From the NCBI RefSeq assembly GCF_963422335.1, contig NZ_OY729424.1:3844001-3908000 (forward strand): DNA of 64,000 nt. Direction: 5' to 3'. Position 1 is the stretch's first letter, and the number at the start of each line of letters is the position of its first letter. Below the pieces are notes generated by a model, which searched no databases, was not told where the DNA came from, and saw only the letters and a program-made list of their open reading frames with translations. The stretch is from an uncultured Roseateles sp. (lineage in GTDB: Bacteria; Pseudomonadota; Gammaproteobacteria; Burkholderiales; Burkholderiaceae_C). Both the position numbers and the translations under genes were made by a program. Below, one piece after another: positions 43,952 through 52,810 of the stretch.

Positions 43952-44851
43952 TCAAACCGTTGCCGTGGTGGCTGATGCGCCGCGACGCGACTGGGTCAGC
44001 GTGGCGAAATAGAAGTCCTCCAGGCTGCCTTCGATCGGCTCAAAGCCGCTGGCCGGTGTGTTGTCGGCCAGTACGTGGATCACAGTCTGTCCGCCGCGCA
44101 GGCGGTTTGAAATTACGGTCAGCTCTTTTTGATAGTCAGCCAACTGGCTGGCCTCAATCACGCGGCGCCAGACCCGGCCTTGCAGCGAGCGGGTCAGCTC
44201 TTGCGGAGCGCCGGTTTGCACGATGCGGCCGGCGCTGATGACCGCCATGCGTGGGCACAAATCAGCCACGTCTTCGACCATATGGGTCGACAGGATGACC
44301 ACCACCTTCTCGCCGATCGCGGCCAGCAGACTGTTGAAGCGATTGCGCTCCTCGGGGTCAAGGCCGGCGGTGGGTTCATCCACGATGATCAGTCGCGGCT
44401 TGCCAATCAGGGCTTGCGCAACGCCGAAGCGCTGGCGCATGCCACCGGAGTAGCCGGCCACGGCCTTCTTGCGCATCTCCCAGAGGTTCACCTGTGCCAG
44501 CAAGGTCTCCACCGTGTCGCGCCGCTCGCCTTTGTCAGCGATGCCTTTCAGCACGGCCAGATGGTCCAGCAGTTCATAGGCTGAAACACGCGGATAGACG
44601 CCGAAGTCCTGTGGCAGATAGCCGAGCGTGGCGCGCAGACGTTCTGGTTGCTTGATCACGTCAATATCGTCGAAACGGATACTGCCGGCGGTTGGAGTCT
44701 GCAGGGTGGCAATGCAGCGCATGAGCGAGGACTTGCCGGCGCCATTCGGGCCCAGCAGGCCGAACATGCCGGCGGGAATGTCGAGGGTGGCGTTGTCGAG
44801 CGCCTTGGTGCCGTTGGCATAGACGTGGGTCAGTCCCGAGAGCTTGAGCAT
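43952..44851 (-). CDS. ABC transporter ATP-binding protein
   Basis: A 299-residue ATPase. Walker A is LLGPNGAGKSSLMR, the signature VAGYSGGMRQRFGVAQAL, Walker B LIIVDEPTAGLDP, and the switch His is in VVILSTHMVEDVADLC. The C-terminal 80 residues extend beyond the core, as in drug/Na export-type (CcmA/DrrA) ATPases. It ends 13 bp before the permease/M1 gene and must be its energising subunit. The 265 bp upstream (44852-45116) contain no gene and no copy of the tandem palindrome. Confidence 0.93.
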   Translation of the reverse strand: MLKLSGLTHVYANGTKALDNATLDIPAGMFGLLGPNGAGKSSLMRCIATLQTPTAGSIRFDDIDVIKQPERLRATLGYLPQDFGVYPRVSAYELLDHLAVLKGIADKGERRDTVETLLAQVNLWEMRKKAVAGYSGGMRQRFGVAQALIGKPRLIIVDEPTAGLDPEERNRFNSLLAAIGEKVVVILSTHMVEDVADLCPRMAVISAGRIVQTGAPQELTRSLQGRVWRRVIEASQLADYQKELTVISNRLRGGQTVIHVLADNTPASGFEPIEGSLEDFYFATLTQSRRGASATTATV

Positions 44852-45116
44852 GGTGGAGTGCTTTCAATGTGGGTTGGTCGGCGTGTGTGAGGCTTGTCGA
44901 AAGTGCGGCTTTCAACAGGCGCGGTCAACACTCGAACGCGCTGGCGTTTGATGGGAGGGGTAGTCGGGTGCTCTGCAAGAACAGGCGGCATCTCGGCGCG
45001 CGGTCAAACGTGTCCGCCTGATGTCATCAAGCTACCGGACCTGTGGGGGCGCGTGAGCGGCGTTGGGTCTCACCCGGTGCAGGCGGCTGTGTCTCGTCAC
45101 GATGTGGCCTGATGAG

Positions 45117-47471
45117 TTAGACGGTGTCGTTGGCTTGCATAAGGCGGACCAAGGCAATGTCTGCAGGTGTCCACGAGAGCCTGAAGTTTTTTGGGGGATC
45201 AAGATTGAGCAGATGCCGTGTCAGATAGTCCCAGAGTCGCTGCAAGGCATACGGACTCTCCGAAAGCAGGGCGTGTGTGGCACCGGGCACGATGAACTGA
45301 TCGAAGTCCTTGCCTGCCGCGATCAACGCGGCGGACAGCGCCAGCGTGTGTCCCGGATGGACGTTGTCATCCATGTCGCCATGCATCAGCAGCAACTTCC
45401 CTTGCAGCTTGTGGGCAGCGCCAAGGTTTGCTTGCTCATCGCGCTCGGCGGTGCCTGGCCGACCGCCATATTTGTTGATCCAGTGGGCGATGTAATTGCG
45501 GTTGTCATGGTTGCCGCAGACCGCCACGCCGACTTTGAAGATTGCCGGGTAGTCGAATAGGGCCCTGGCGGTGGCATGTCCACCGCCTGATTGACCGAAG
45601 ATTCCAACGCGGTTGCTATCCAGAAAGCGGTGGCGATGGCAAAGCTGCTCGATCACGCTCGCGTGGTCGCTGAGCTGAGGTTCCAGCAATTGGCCCTTGC
45701 CCGCCTGATGAAAGGCGCGGTCTCGATTCGGCATGCCTCGAGTTTCAAGTATCACGCCGACCATGCCAAGTTCAACGATGGACTGCAATGCCAGCGCCAT
45801 CGTGCTCGGGAAGCGCCGCTGATACCAGTTGATCTGCGGACCAGGGTAGATGTAGTCCAGCAAGGGGTAGGACTTCGACGGGTCGAAGTCCGAGGGGAAA
45901 TACATCGCGCCGAAGAGTCTTGTCTTGCCGTCCGCTGCGAGCGCCTCAAAGTGTTGTGGCCTGGAGGCCTGCAATTGAACATCGATGTCATCACGAGCGA
46001 TTTCTGTCTGTTGACCTTGATCGATGTCGATCAACAACCACCGAGTTGGGATGGCAGAGCTGCCCACGCATGCCGCCACAAAGCGCCCGTTTCTGGACGG
46101 ACCACCCGACAAGTATGGTGGTCCGAAGGGTCGAGGCGCATCACAGCCTGTGAGGGGTTCGGGCTCGACATACAGATCTCCCTCTGCGTGAACGAGAGAC
46201 TTGAAGCCTCTGCCATCGAAGTTGACTGTGCATAAGCGTCGGTGCCCAAGGTCCTCGTCGTCCTTGAATCCACTGGCGAGGAACAAGATGCGTCGCCGGA
46301 CCTCGTCGACGTAGACGAGTTCGCGCACGACCCAGTCTCCTTCGGTGATCCTGTTTTTGAGGACGCCGCTCGCCAGTTCGTGCAGGTAAAGATGACCGCG
46401 ACCATCGACCTGCGAATACCAGATCAATTCGCACGAGGCCGGCAGCGGCCGCACCATGGGCTGTCCCACGACGTGCGGGTTGAGATCTATCCATCCGCTT
46501 TCAGCCGTTTCGGTGAAGACCGTCGCGATCTCGCTTGTGGCCAAACTCATGGCCATCAGCGAGACCCTGGAAGCAAAGCGGTCCCAATCGAAGAAGTAGA
46601 CGTGCTCGTTCGTGATCCAGCATTGACGGAAGGTGAACGGTGAGAATCCGCTGATGCCTACCTTGACGTCGCCGCTGCGCACCACCTTGCCGCTGGCCGC
46701 GTGATACGCAATGAACTCGCAGGTGGGCAAGTCGTCATCCGGCCGGCTCACTTTGAACGTATGGGCGATGGGCCGGCCACCGCCTTTCGGCGCATGTTCA
46801 ATCAGGCCACCGTCCGGCAGATGCCGCTCGTCTATCCGATGTGTCAAGAACCATTGCGAGTCAGGCGACCACATGCCCACTGGCATCCTGCTTTCGCGCG
46901 AGGCCATCGGCGCAATGCCAGACTCAGGATCGACGCCGTAGGCGTGATGGCGTTCGCCATCCGTCGTGACAGGCGAAGCGACATGGGAGGACAGGCTCTT
47001 CACCCACACGTCATGCCCATCAAGGAATGCGGCATGCTGACCGTCGGGCGATAGTAGCCATGGGGTCGGTGCGGGCGTCAAGGCTTCGACTTTCAGCGGA
47101 CTGTCGAGCTTGATCCGATAGACCTCGGGATTCAGGATGACGACAAGCGTCGTTGCATCTGGCATTTCATAACGCGCCAGCGCCAGATCGATTGCGGCGA
47201 CATCCTTTCCGCTGGTGGCCGCGATTTGGTCGGCGAGCACTTCGAGCGGCAAGACGGGCTCGACGCTGCCAGTATGCGCATCTGCAATGGACGGCACACA
47301 TCGCTGACGCCCTTCGACAACGTCGGTGACAGAGAAGAAGTAGCGGTGATCGTCGATCCAATAGCCTGGAAGCACTTGCCCGGACAACTGGCGCAAGATG
47401 TTCTGCGGGAGAAACGACGCCGCTCGTTGATAGCGCTCTGTGGCCGTTCTCATGGTTGCGGCCGGGCTCAC
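45117..47471 (-). CDS. S9-family (DPP-IV-like) prolyl oligopeptidase
   Basis: A 784-residue serine peptidase. The N-terminal ~500 residues resemble the DPP-IV beta-propeller (LLSPDGQHAAFLDGHDVWVK, MWSPDSQWFLTHRIDER). The catalytic domain has Ser628 in GQSGGGHAT, Asp701 in HGDMDDNVHPGH and His733 in ATHALL, a complete triad with the spacing of S9 enzymes. Such enzymes remove dipeptides, often after Pro or Ala. The GTG at 47471 overlaps the MFS stop (GTGA) and has an AGGGGAG site 7 bp before it, so I prefer it over the ATG at 47453. No signal peptide is evident, suggesting cytoplasmic action on imported peptides. Confidence 0.88.
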   Translation of the reverse strand: MSPAATMRTATERYQRAASFLPQNILRQLSGQVLPGYWIDDHRYFFSVTDVVEGRQRCVPSIADAHTGSVEPVLPLEVLADQIAATSGKDVAAIDLALARYEMPDATTLVVILNPEVYRIKLDSPLKVEALTPAPTPWLLSPDGQHAAFLDGHDVWVKSLSSHVASPVTTDGERHHAYGVDPESGIAPMASRESRMPVGMWSPDSQWFLTHRIDERHLPDGGLIEHAPKGGGRPIAHTFKVSRPDDDLPTCEFIAYHAASGKVVRSGDVKVGISGFSPFTFRQCWITNEHVYFFDWDRFASRVSLMAMSLATSEIATVFTETAESGWIDLNPHVVGQPMVRPLPASCELIWYSQVDGRGHLYLHELASGVLKNRITEGDWVVRELVYVDEVRRRILFLASGFKDDEDLGHRRLCTVNFDGRGFKSLVHAEGDLYVEPEPLTGCDAPRPFGPPYLSGGPSRNGRFVAACVGSSAIPTRWLLIDIDQGQQTEIARDDIDVQLQASRPQHFEALAADGKTRLFGAMYFPSDFDPSKSYPLLDYIYPGPQINWYQRRFPSTMALALQSIVELGMVGVILETRGMPNRDRAFHQAGKGQLLEPQLSDHASVIEQLCHRHRFLDSNRVGIFGQSGGGHATARALFDYPAIFKVGVAVCGNHDNRNYIAHWINKYGGRPGTAERDEQANLGAAHKLQGKLLLMHGDMDDNVHPGHTLALSAALIAAGKDFDQFIVPGATHALLSESPYALQRLWDYLTRHLLNLDPPKNFRLSWTPADIALVRLMQANDTV

Positions 47472-48781
47472 GCCATGCTCCCCTGGATAGACCCATACGT
47501 CAGGTTTGCGGCGCGGTATCTGCTTGCAATCCAGAAGCTCACTGCCGCCAAAGCAAGGAAAGGCGCGGCCGTCAGTGCCATGGCATCGCCGATCATCTGT
47601 TCGCCTCCCAATAAGCCGCCGACATAGCCCACCAGAGGTGTCCCCACCATGGCGGCGACAGAGATCAGGACCAGGTAGGCCCCCATGCAAAGTCCGCGCA
47701 GCTCGTTGGGTATCTCGAAGCTGATAGCCATGATGGGCAAGGCCAATGCGATGTTGCTAACGATGAGAAAGAGTGCGCACAGGACAGCAAAGCCGGGTGC
47801 GCTTGCCATCTTTCCCATCAACGCGCAAGGAATGGTCAGGCCTGCTGCTGCAGCCGCCGTTAGCATCAGCGCCCGATGTCCCCCTTTGGCGCGACAGAGG
47901 TTGACCAACTTGCCTGTGACTAAAAGAGACAGCAGACTGCAGCCCAAGACAATGGCGCTCGAGGCTGTCGCAAAGTCGCCGGGCTGCAGTTTGTACAGCC
48001 GCATCAGTGCTGGCACCACCCAGGTCATGACGCCCGAAACGGCCCCAGAAATGCCCATCAAGCCAATGAACATGGGCACGAGAAACCGGCGATAGGCCAA
48101 CAGTTCTCGAAACGACCCCTGGTTTGCCGTCCCTACCTCCATCCGTGTCGGCTCTCGCAACGCGACCAGTACGGGAATGATCAGAAAGCCGATGAGGGCG
48201 AACGCGATAGACACCATGCGCCAAGGCGACAAACCACCCAGGAGGTTCGGGTTGGTGGCCACTGCAGTCACCAGCGCGGTGTAGCCCAAGCCGCCGACGA
48301 GTAGCGCGCAGACGCTGCCGAGGGTTTGACCTATGGGGTAACTTAAGGTGCCAAACGCGCGCTTTTCTGGTGGAAACAGGTCGGCCAACAGCGACATTGC
48401 CGCCGGGTACACGAGCGCGGCATGGACGCCCGCCATGATCTTGGCCAGCACCAGCATCCAGAGCGAGTGGGACATGCCCGCCAATACAAGTCCGCCGCAA
48501 TTCAGCAGCGTCGCCAAAAGCACCAAGCGCATGCGGGAAACGCGATCTACAAGCATGCCGGCTGGTATGGCGAGCAGTCCAACGACTCCGGAGTAAGCGG
48601 TGCCATAAGCAAGCCCAATTTGGGCGTCGCTAAGACGGAGTTCTTGTTTGATCGGTTCGATCAACAAACCGATGACTTGTGCGTCCATGGAACTGCACAT
48701 CGCCACAAATGCCAAAGCGATCTGTGCAGTCCGCGCCTGGCTGAGGCTTGGATACGATCCCGCTCGTGCCACGCCTCTCAC
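47468..48781 (-). CDS. MFS transporter
   Basis: A 437-residue transporter with twelve hydrophobic segments in two halves of six. The first half has the MFS loop pattern GMLVDRVSRMRLVLLA after helix 2, preceded by SDAQIGLAYGTAYSGV, as in spinster-like and hexuronate/aromatic-acid families. The start is GTG at 48781; no ATG lies upstream in frame. It is translationally coupled to the S9 peptidase gene and divergent from tetR. MlrD in microcystin clusters is also an MFS protein, but I cannot show orthology by eye. Probable role: passage of peptides or breakdown products across the inner membrane. Confidence 0.87.
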   Translation of the reverse strand: MRGVARAGSYPSLSQARTAQIALAFVAMCSSMDAQVIGLLIEPIKQELRLSDAQIGLAYGTAYSGVVGLLAIPAGMLVDRVSRMRLVLLATLLNCGGLVLAGMSHSLWMLVLAKIMAGVHAALVYPAAMSLLADLFPPEKRAFGTLSYPIGQTLGSVCALLVGGLGYTALVTAVATNPNLLGGLSPWRMVSIAFALIGFLIIPVLVALREPTRMEVGTANQGSFRELLAYRRFLVPMFIGLMGISGAVSGVMTWVVPALMRLYKLQPGDFATASSAIVLGCSLLSLLVTGKLVNLCRAKGGHRALMLTAAAAAGLTIPCALMGKMASAPGFAVLCALFLIVSNIALALPIMAISFEIPNELRGLCMGAYLVLISVAAMVGTPLVGYVGGLLGGEQMIGDAMALTAAPFLALAAVSFWIASRYRAANLTYGSIQGSMA

Positions 48782-48926
48782 AATGCAACCCGCCGCGTGC
48801 GTGGAAAGTACTGGCTGTGGGCCACAATCTCAGGCAAATCTGCCGCCGTGTCGTGGGCTTGACAGCCGTTGCCAGAAGCGAGGAGGCGCATGTCTTTTCC
48901 TTGTATCAGTGTCGACGCATTGGATG

Positions 48927-48965
48927 CTACACATCTGTGTAATACTTGGCTACACATTTGTGTAG
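48927..48965. promoter_or_regulatory. Tandem operator pair B (predicted TetR sites)
   Basis: Two palindromes, CTACACATCTGTGTAA at 48927-48942 and CTACACATTTGTGTAG at 48950-48965, 23 bp apart centre to centre, exactly as in pair A at 37376-37414. They lie in the 301-bp gap between the MFS gene and the divergent tetR gene, so they can govern both directions and provide autoregulation. Confidence 0.82.
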
Positions 48966-49082
48966 TGCCTCGCTAAGGGTTTTTCCTAGCCGACTGACCT
49001 CAGGAGCGGGCGGTGAAAATTGGGACTACTTTGTGAACGATGAACTCCAACGAGATTTGTGGGCTCTGCTAGGGGCTGTTGC

Positions 49083-49706
49083 ATGAGTGATGCCGAAGCC
49101 ATCAAAAGTGAATCTGCTGGTCGTGAGCGAATCCTTGAGGCCGCTGTGCGCCTGTTTGGTCGACACGGCTTTGACGGCACTTCACTTCGTGCGCTCGCAG
49201 ACGAAGCTGAGGTTTCGTGGGGCCTGATTCGGTTCTACTTCGGATCGAAGGAGGGGTTGCGCGAGGCCGCAGAGGCCTTGGTGCAGGCCCGATACCTGGG
49301 GCTCGTTTCCGAAAGCGCAGGAATCGCCAGCCTGGACGGTCTATTCGATCGAATCGACAAGGAGAAGCATTTGCCCGATGACGCGCGCTTCCTGCGTCGA
49401 GCTTTTATTGAGGAGCGCCCGATCGCTCAGAGTTTTCTGCAAAGCTTGTTCGCCGCCGAGCGGGCGTCCCTGAAAGACAACGTGCTTCTACGTGGTTTCC
49501 CAGAGGACGACTGGTTGGCAGACCCCCTGCAATCTATTGCAACGCGTCTTGGCTACCTGATGCTGGCTCCCCAAATCGAAGCGGTCCTTGGCCGGGATGT
49601 GTTCTCTGCTTCGGAGCTCAAGCTACGTAATAGCCAGTTGCTTCGAGTGGCCAATTTGGTACGTCTTGGCCTTGAAGCAGAACGCCGCGAGCGCGACGTG
49701 AACTGA
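49083..49706 (+). CDS. TetR-family regulator
   Basis: A 207-residue repressor-type protein. The N-terminal helix-turn-helix is RERILEAAVRLFGRHGFDGT followed by SLRALADEAEVSWGLIRFYFGSKEGL. The C-terminal helical domain is variable and should bind the inducer, likely a peptide or derivative. The ATG at 49083 is chosen over 49059, since the HTH begins about 20 residues later. It is divergent from the MFS-S9 pair with operator pair B between them; it is the only regulator inside the island and the obvious candidate to bind both operator pairs. Confidence 0.9.
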   Translation: MSDAEAIKSESAGRERILEAAVRLFGRHGFDGTSLRALADEAEVSWGLIRFYFGSKEGLREAAEALVQARYLGLVSESAGIASLDGLFDRIDKEKHLPDDARFLRRAFIEERPIAQSFLQSLFAAERASLKDNVLLRGFPEDDWLADPLQSIATRLGYLMLAPQIEAVLGRDVFSASELKLRNSQLLRVANLVRLGLEAERRERDVN

Positions 49707-50066
49707 ATGCTCATTCCGTAAGCTTCCCTGAATCGCACCGGGTCGCCAGCGCAGCACATCTGGGGTCCAAAGCAGTCTGAATTTGGGGACCTATATGCAT
49801 AGCTAGCCGGTCCTGGGCCCAGGCCAGTGGCCCGGACTGGTTGGGTGGCTACTTAAGCCGCTTCTTTGGCGCCTCAAGCTGCTGCGCGCCAAACGCTCCA
49901 AGCGCCTTGTTTGCAATGGCGATGGCCGCAGGCTGGGGGCTCAAGCAATTCACCCGTAACCACGACTTTCTCGAAGCCGGCTTGCAGCACTTGGAGCACT
50001 TGCGGGCCAGTCTCTCGGCGGCGGTCTATACAACGTCCGGCCTCCAATGCCGTGGCGGGGAAACCT
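49707..50066. other. Intergenic region with no supported gene
   Basis: 360 bp between tetR and the E1 gene, whose 3' end faces it. Short open frames exist on both strands but none has a family signature. It may contain the right end of the island; I do not see a repeat of the tRNA-His 3' end here. Confidence 0.5.
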
Positions 50067-52745
50067 TCAGGTAACGGCCAGCGCAATGATGTCCTTCGAA
50101 GCCAAAGGCAACTTCACACTGCGGTTCAACGCCCTAAGGCTGGCCTGAACGATGGCCGCGGCATCTACTTCGAAGTGCCGGCGCAAGGCGGCCCGCGAGT
50201 CGCTGCGGCCGAAGCCGTCGGTGCCCAGGGTGATGTAGGTGCGGTCAGGGGGAATCAGGGCTCGGATCAGCTCGGGCAGCGCGCGTACGTAGTCGGTGGC
50301 TGCGACGATGGGCCCCGATGTCGGGGCCATCCGCGTCTCGAACCAGCTGCCGACACTGTCGCGCAGGCCATGGCGCCATTCGCGCTCGCACAGCACGCCT
50401 TCCCGCGCCAGTTCGACATAGCTCGTCACGCTCCAGATGTCGGCGTGGACCTTATGTTCCTGCTCGAGGATCTGGGCCGCCTTCAGCACCTCGCCCATGA
50501 TGGCGCCGCTCCCCAGCAACTGCACCCGTTGCCGGCCGCCCGCGCCCCGGCGCAGCTGATACATGCCCCGGATCACGCCGTCGTGCACATTTGCGGGCAG
50601 GGACGGATGCTCAACATTTTCATTGACCACGGTGATGTAGTAGAACTCGTCGACCTGTTGTTCGAGTATGCGGCGCGAGCCGTGGTCGATGATCACCGCC
50701 AGTTCTCCTGCGAATGCAGGGTCGTAGCTCCGGCAGTTCGGTACCGTCGAGGCGAGCAGCTGACTCGTGCCGTCCTGGTGCTGCAGTCCTTCCCCGCCCA
50801 GTGTCGTGCGCCCTGAGGTTGCGCCGATGAGGAAGCCGCGCGCCCGCTGATCGGCCGCCGCCCAGATGAGGTCGCCGATCCGCTGGAAGCCAAACATGCT
50901 GTAAAAGATATAGAACGGCAGCATCGCCTTTCCGTGGGTTGCATAGCTGGTCGCTGCTGCCGTCCATGACGAGATCGCGCCGGCCTCCGATATGCCTTCC
51001 TCAAGAATCTGCCCGTCCTTGATTTCCCGATACGCCAGCATGGACCCCGCGTCCTCTGGCTGGTAGAGCTGCCCCAATGGTGAGTAGATGCCGACTTGCC
51101 TGAACAGGCTGGCCATGCCGAAGGTCCGGGCCTCGTCCGCCACAATGGGTACGATATTTGGACCGAGCTGCGGGTCTTTGAGCAAAGCCCCTAGCTGCCG
51201 AACAAAGGCCATGGTGGTGCTCATGGGCTTGCCTGCCGCGTCCAGCGCGAATGCCGCGACCGCTTCGAGCGGAGGGACGGTCAGCTTCGGCGCGGTGGCA
51301 CGGCGTTGCGGCAGCGCGCCGCCGAGAGCCCTGCGGCGCTCCCGCAGATAGACCATCTCCGGGCTGTCACCGGTGGGCCGGAGAAAGCTTGCACTTGCGG
51401 CCTCTTCATCCGACAAGGGCAGCGCAAAGCGATCGCGGAAGGCCAGCAGGTCCTCGACACCGAGCTTCTTCTGCTGATGGGTGGTCATGCGGCCCTGGCC
51501 GACCGCACCCATGCCGTATCCCTTCATCGTCTTGACCAGTACCACGCTGGGGCGTCCACGCGTTTGCACCGCCTCGCTGAAGGCCGCATGGACCTTGACC
51601 GGATCATGTCCACCGCGGCGCAGGCCGTCGATCTGTTCGTCCGACAAATGAGCAGCCAGGGCGCAGAGCTCTTCGGATTGGCCGAAGAAGGCTGCTCGGT
51701 TGAACGCCCCGTCGTTGGCAGACAGCGTCTGGAACTGCCCGTCGACCGTGCGCGCAAAGGCGCGCTCAAGGGCATGCGTGTGGTCGCGAGCCAGCAACGC
51801 ATCCCATTCGGAGCCCCAGAGGCACTTCACAACATGCCAGCCAGCGCCGACAAACAGCGCCTCGAGTTCATCGACGATGCGCCCGTTGCCGCGCACCGGT
51901 CCGTCCAGACGCTGGAGATTGCAGTTGATGACAAAGGTGCAGTTGTCCAGGTGTTCGCGCGAGGCCAGCGTAAGGGCTGCGATCGACTCCGGCTCATCCA
52001 TCTCACCGTCGCCGAAGAAGCCCCAGACGCGCCGCGCGCTCGTTTCCTGCAGGCCCCGATGCGCCAGATACCTCATGAAGCGGGCCTGGTAGATCGCGTT
52101 GATCGGCCCCAGCCCCATCGATCCTGTCGGAAACTGCCAGAAGTCAGGCATCAGGAAGGGGTGAGGGTAGGAGCTCAGGCCCTGGATGCCCTTCCGTTCA
52201 GCGGTCAGCTCCTGTCGGTAGTGAGCGAGCGACTCCTCGCGGAAACGGCCCTCCAGGAAGGCGCGTGCGTACACCCCAGGGGCTGAGTGGGGCTGGAAGA
52301 AGACGAGGTCGCCGCCGCCGGCCGAATCAGGGCCGCGGAAGAAATGGTTGTAGCCCACCTCGAAAATATCGGCCGCAGAAGCGTAGCTCGCGATGTGGCC
52401 GCCGAGCTCCGCATGGCTGTTGTTCGCCCTCAGCACCATGGCCAGTGCGTTCCAGCGGATGATGGCGGACAGTCGCCGCTCAATGTCCAGTTTGCCGGGA
52501 TACGGCGGCTGATCCTCGATGCCGACGGTGTTGAGGTAGGGCGAAATGGCCTGAGGTTGCCATGCGACCTTGCGCTGGTGCGCACGTCTGAGCAGCGAGT
52601 CGAGGAGCTGCTCGACCCGCCGTTTGCCGTCCTGGGGCCCCCAGGCCGAGAGCACGCCGTCCAGTGCATCGCACCACTCCGCCAGCTCGTCCGGGTCGAT
52701 GCCGTCGAGCGAAGCCAGGGAGACCGTCCCGTCTTGATCAGCCAT
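50067..52745 (-). CDS. Homodimeric 2-oxoacid dehydrogenase E1 (AceE/MdeB type)
   Basis: An 892-residue thiamine-diphosphate E1 of the homodimeric pyruvate dehydrogenase class. ThDP/Mg binding is seen in VWGFFGDGEMDEPES with the downstream NCNLQRLDGPVRGNG. Other family blocks are SYASAADIFEVGYNHFFRG and GLSSYPHPFLMPDFWQFPTGSMGLGP. No E2 or E3 gene is adjacent, unlike the usual aceEF locus. It is 65 bp downstream of acdS. In Pseudomonas putida, MdeB is a comparable E1, specific for 2-oxobutyrate and encoded next to methionine gamma-lyase. Since ACC deaminase also yields 2-oxobutyrate, the same role is likely here, sharing E2/E3 encoded elsewhere. Confidence 0.9.
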   Translation of the reverse strand: MADQDGTVSLASLDGIDPDELAEWCDALDGVLSAWGPQDGKRRVEQLLDSLLRRAHQRKVAWQPQAISPYLNTVGIEDQPPYPGKLDIERRLSAIIRWNALAMVLRANNSHAELGGHIASYASAADIFEVGYNHFFRGPDSAGGGDLVFFQPHSAPGVYARAFLEGRFREESLAHYRQELTAERKGIQGLSSYPHPFLMPDFWQFPTGSMGLGPINAIYQARFMRYLAHRGLQETSARRVWGFFGDGEMDEPESIAALTLASREHLDNCTFVINCNLQRLDGPVRGNGRIVDELEALFVGAGWHVVKCLWGSEWDALLARDHTHALERAFARTVDGQFQTLSANDGAFNRAAFFGQSEELCALAAHLSDEQIDGLRRGGHDPVKVHAAFSEAVQTRGRPSVVLVKTMKGYGMGAVGQGRMTTHQQKKLGVEDLLAFRDRFALPLSDEEAASASFLRPTGDSPEMVYLRERRRALGGALPQRRATAPKLTVPPLEAVAAFALDAAGKPMSTTMAFVRQLGALLKDPQLGPNIVPIVADEARTFGMASLFRQVGIYSPLGQLYQPEDAGSMLAYREIKDGQILEEGISEAGAISSWTAAATSYATHGKAMLPFYIFYSMFGFQRIGDLIWAAADQRARGFLIGATSGRTTLGGEGLQHQDGTSQLLASTVPNCRSYDPAFAGELAVIIDHGSRRILEQQVDEFYYITVVNENVEHPSLPANVHDGVIRGMYQLRRGAGGRQRVQLLGSGAIMGEVLKAAQILEQEHKVHADIWSVTSYVELAREGVLCEREWRHGLRDSVGSWFETRMAPTSGPIVAATDYVRALPELIRALIPPDRTYITLGTDGFGRSDSRAALRRHFEVDAAAIVQASLRALNRSVKLPLASKDIIALAVT

Positions 52746-52810
52746 ATGGAACTCAAGCTATTGATGAGAGCCGGCACGGAGGCGTGGCACCGCGCCGGGC
52801 AGAGGCGGTG

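Noticed and set aside
28069..49706. CRISPR array, phage genes or toxin-antitoxin pair inside the island
   Set aside because: I looked for regular spaced repeats, phage structural or integrase signatures and small paired genes and found none; the only repeats are the two operator pairs, the IS66 ends and the target duplication.
49874..50086. 70-codon minus-strand frame after tetR
   Set aside because: No start signal or recognised motif; it overlaps the 3' end of the E1 gene.
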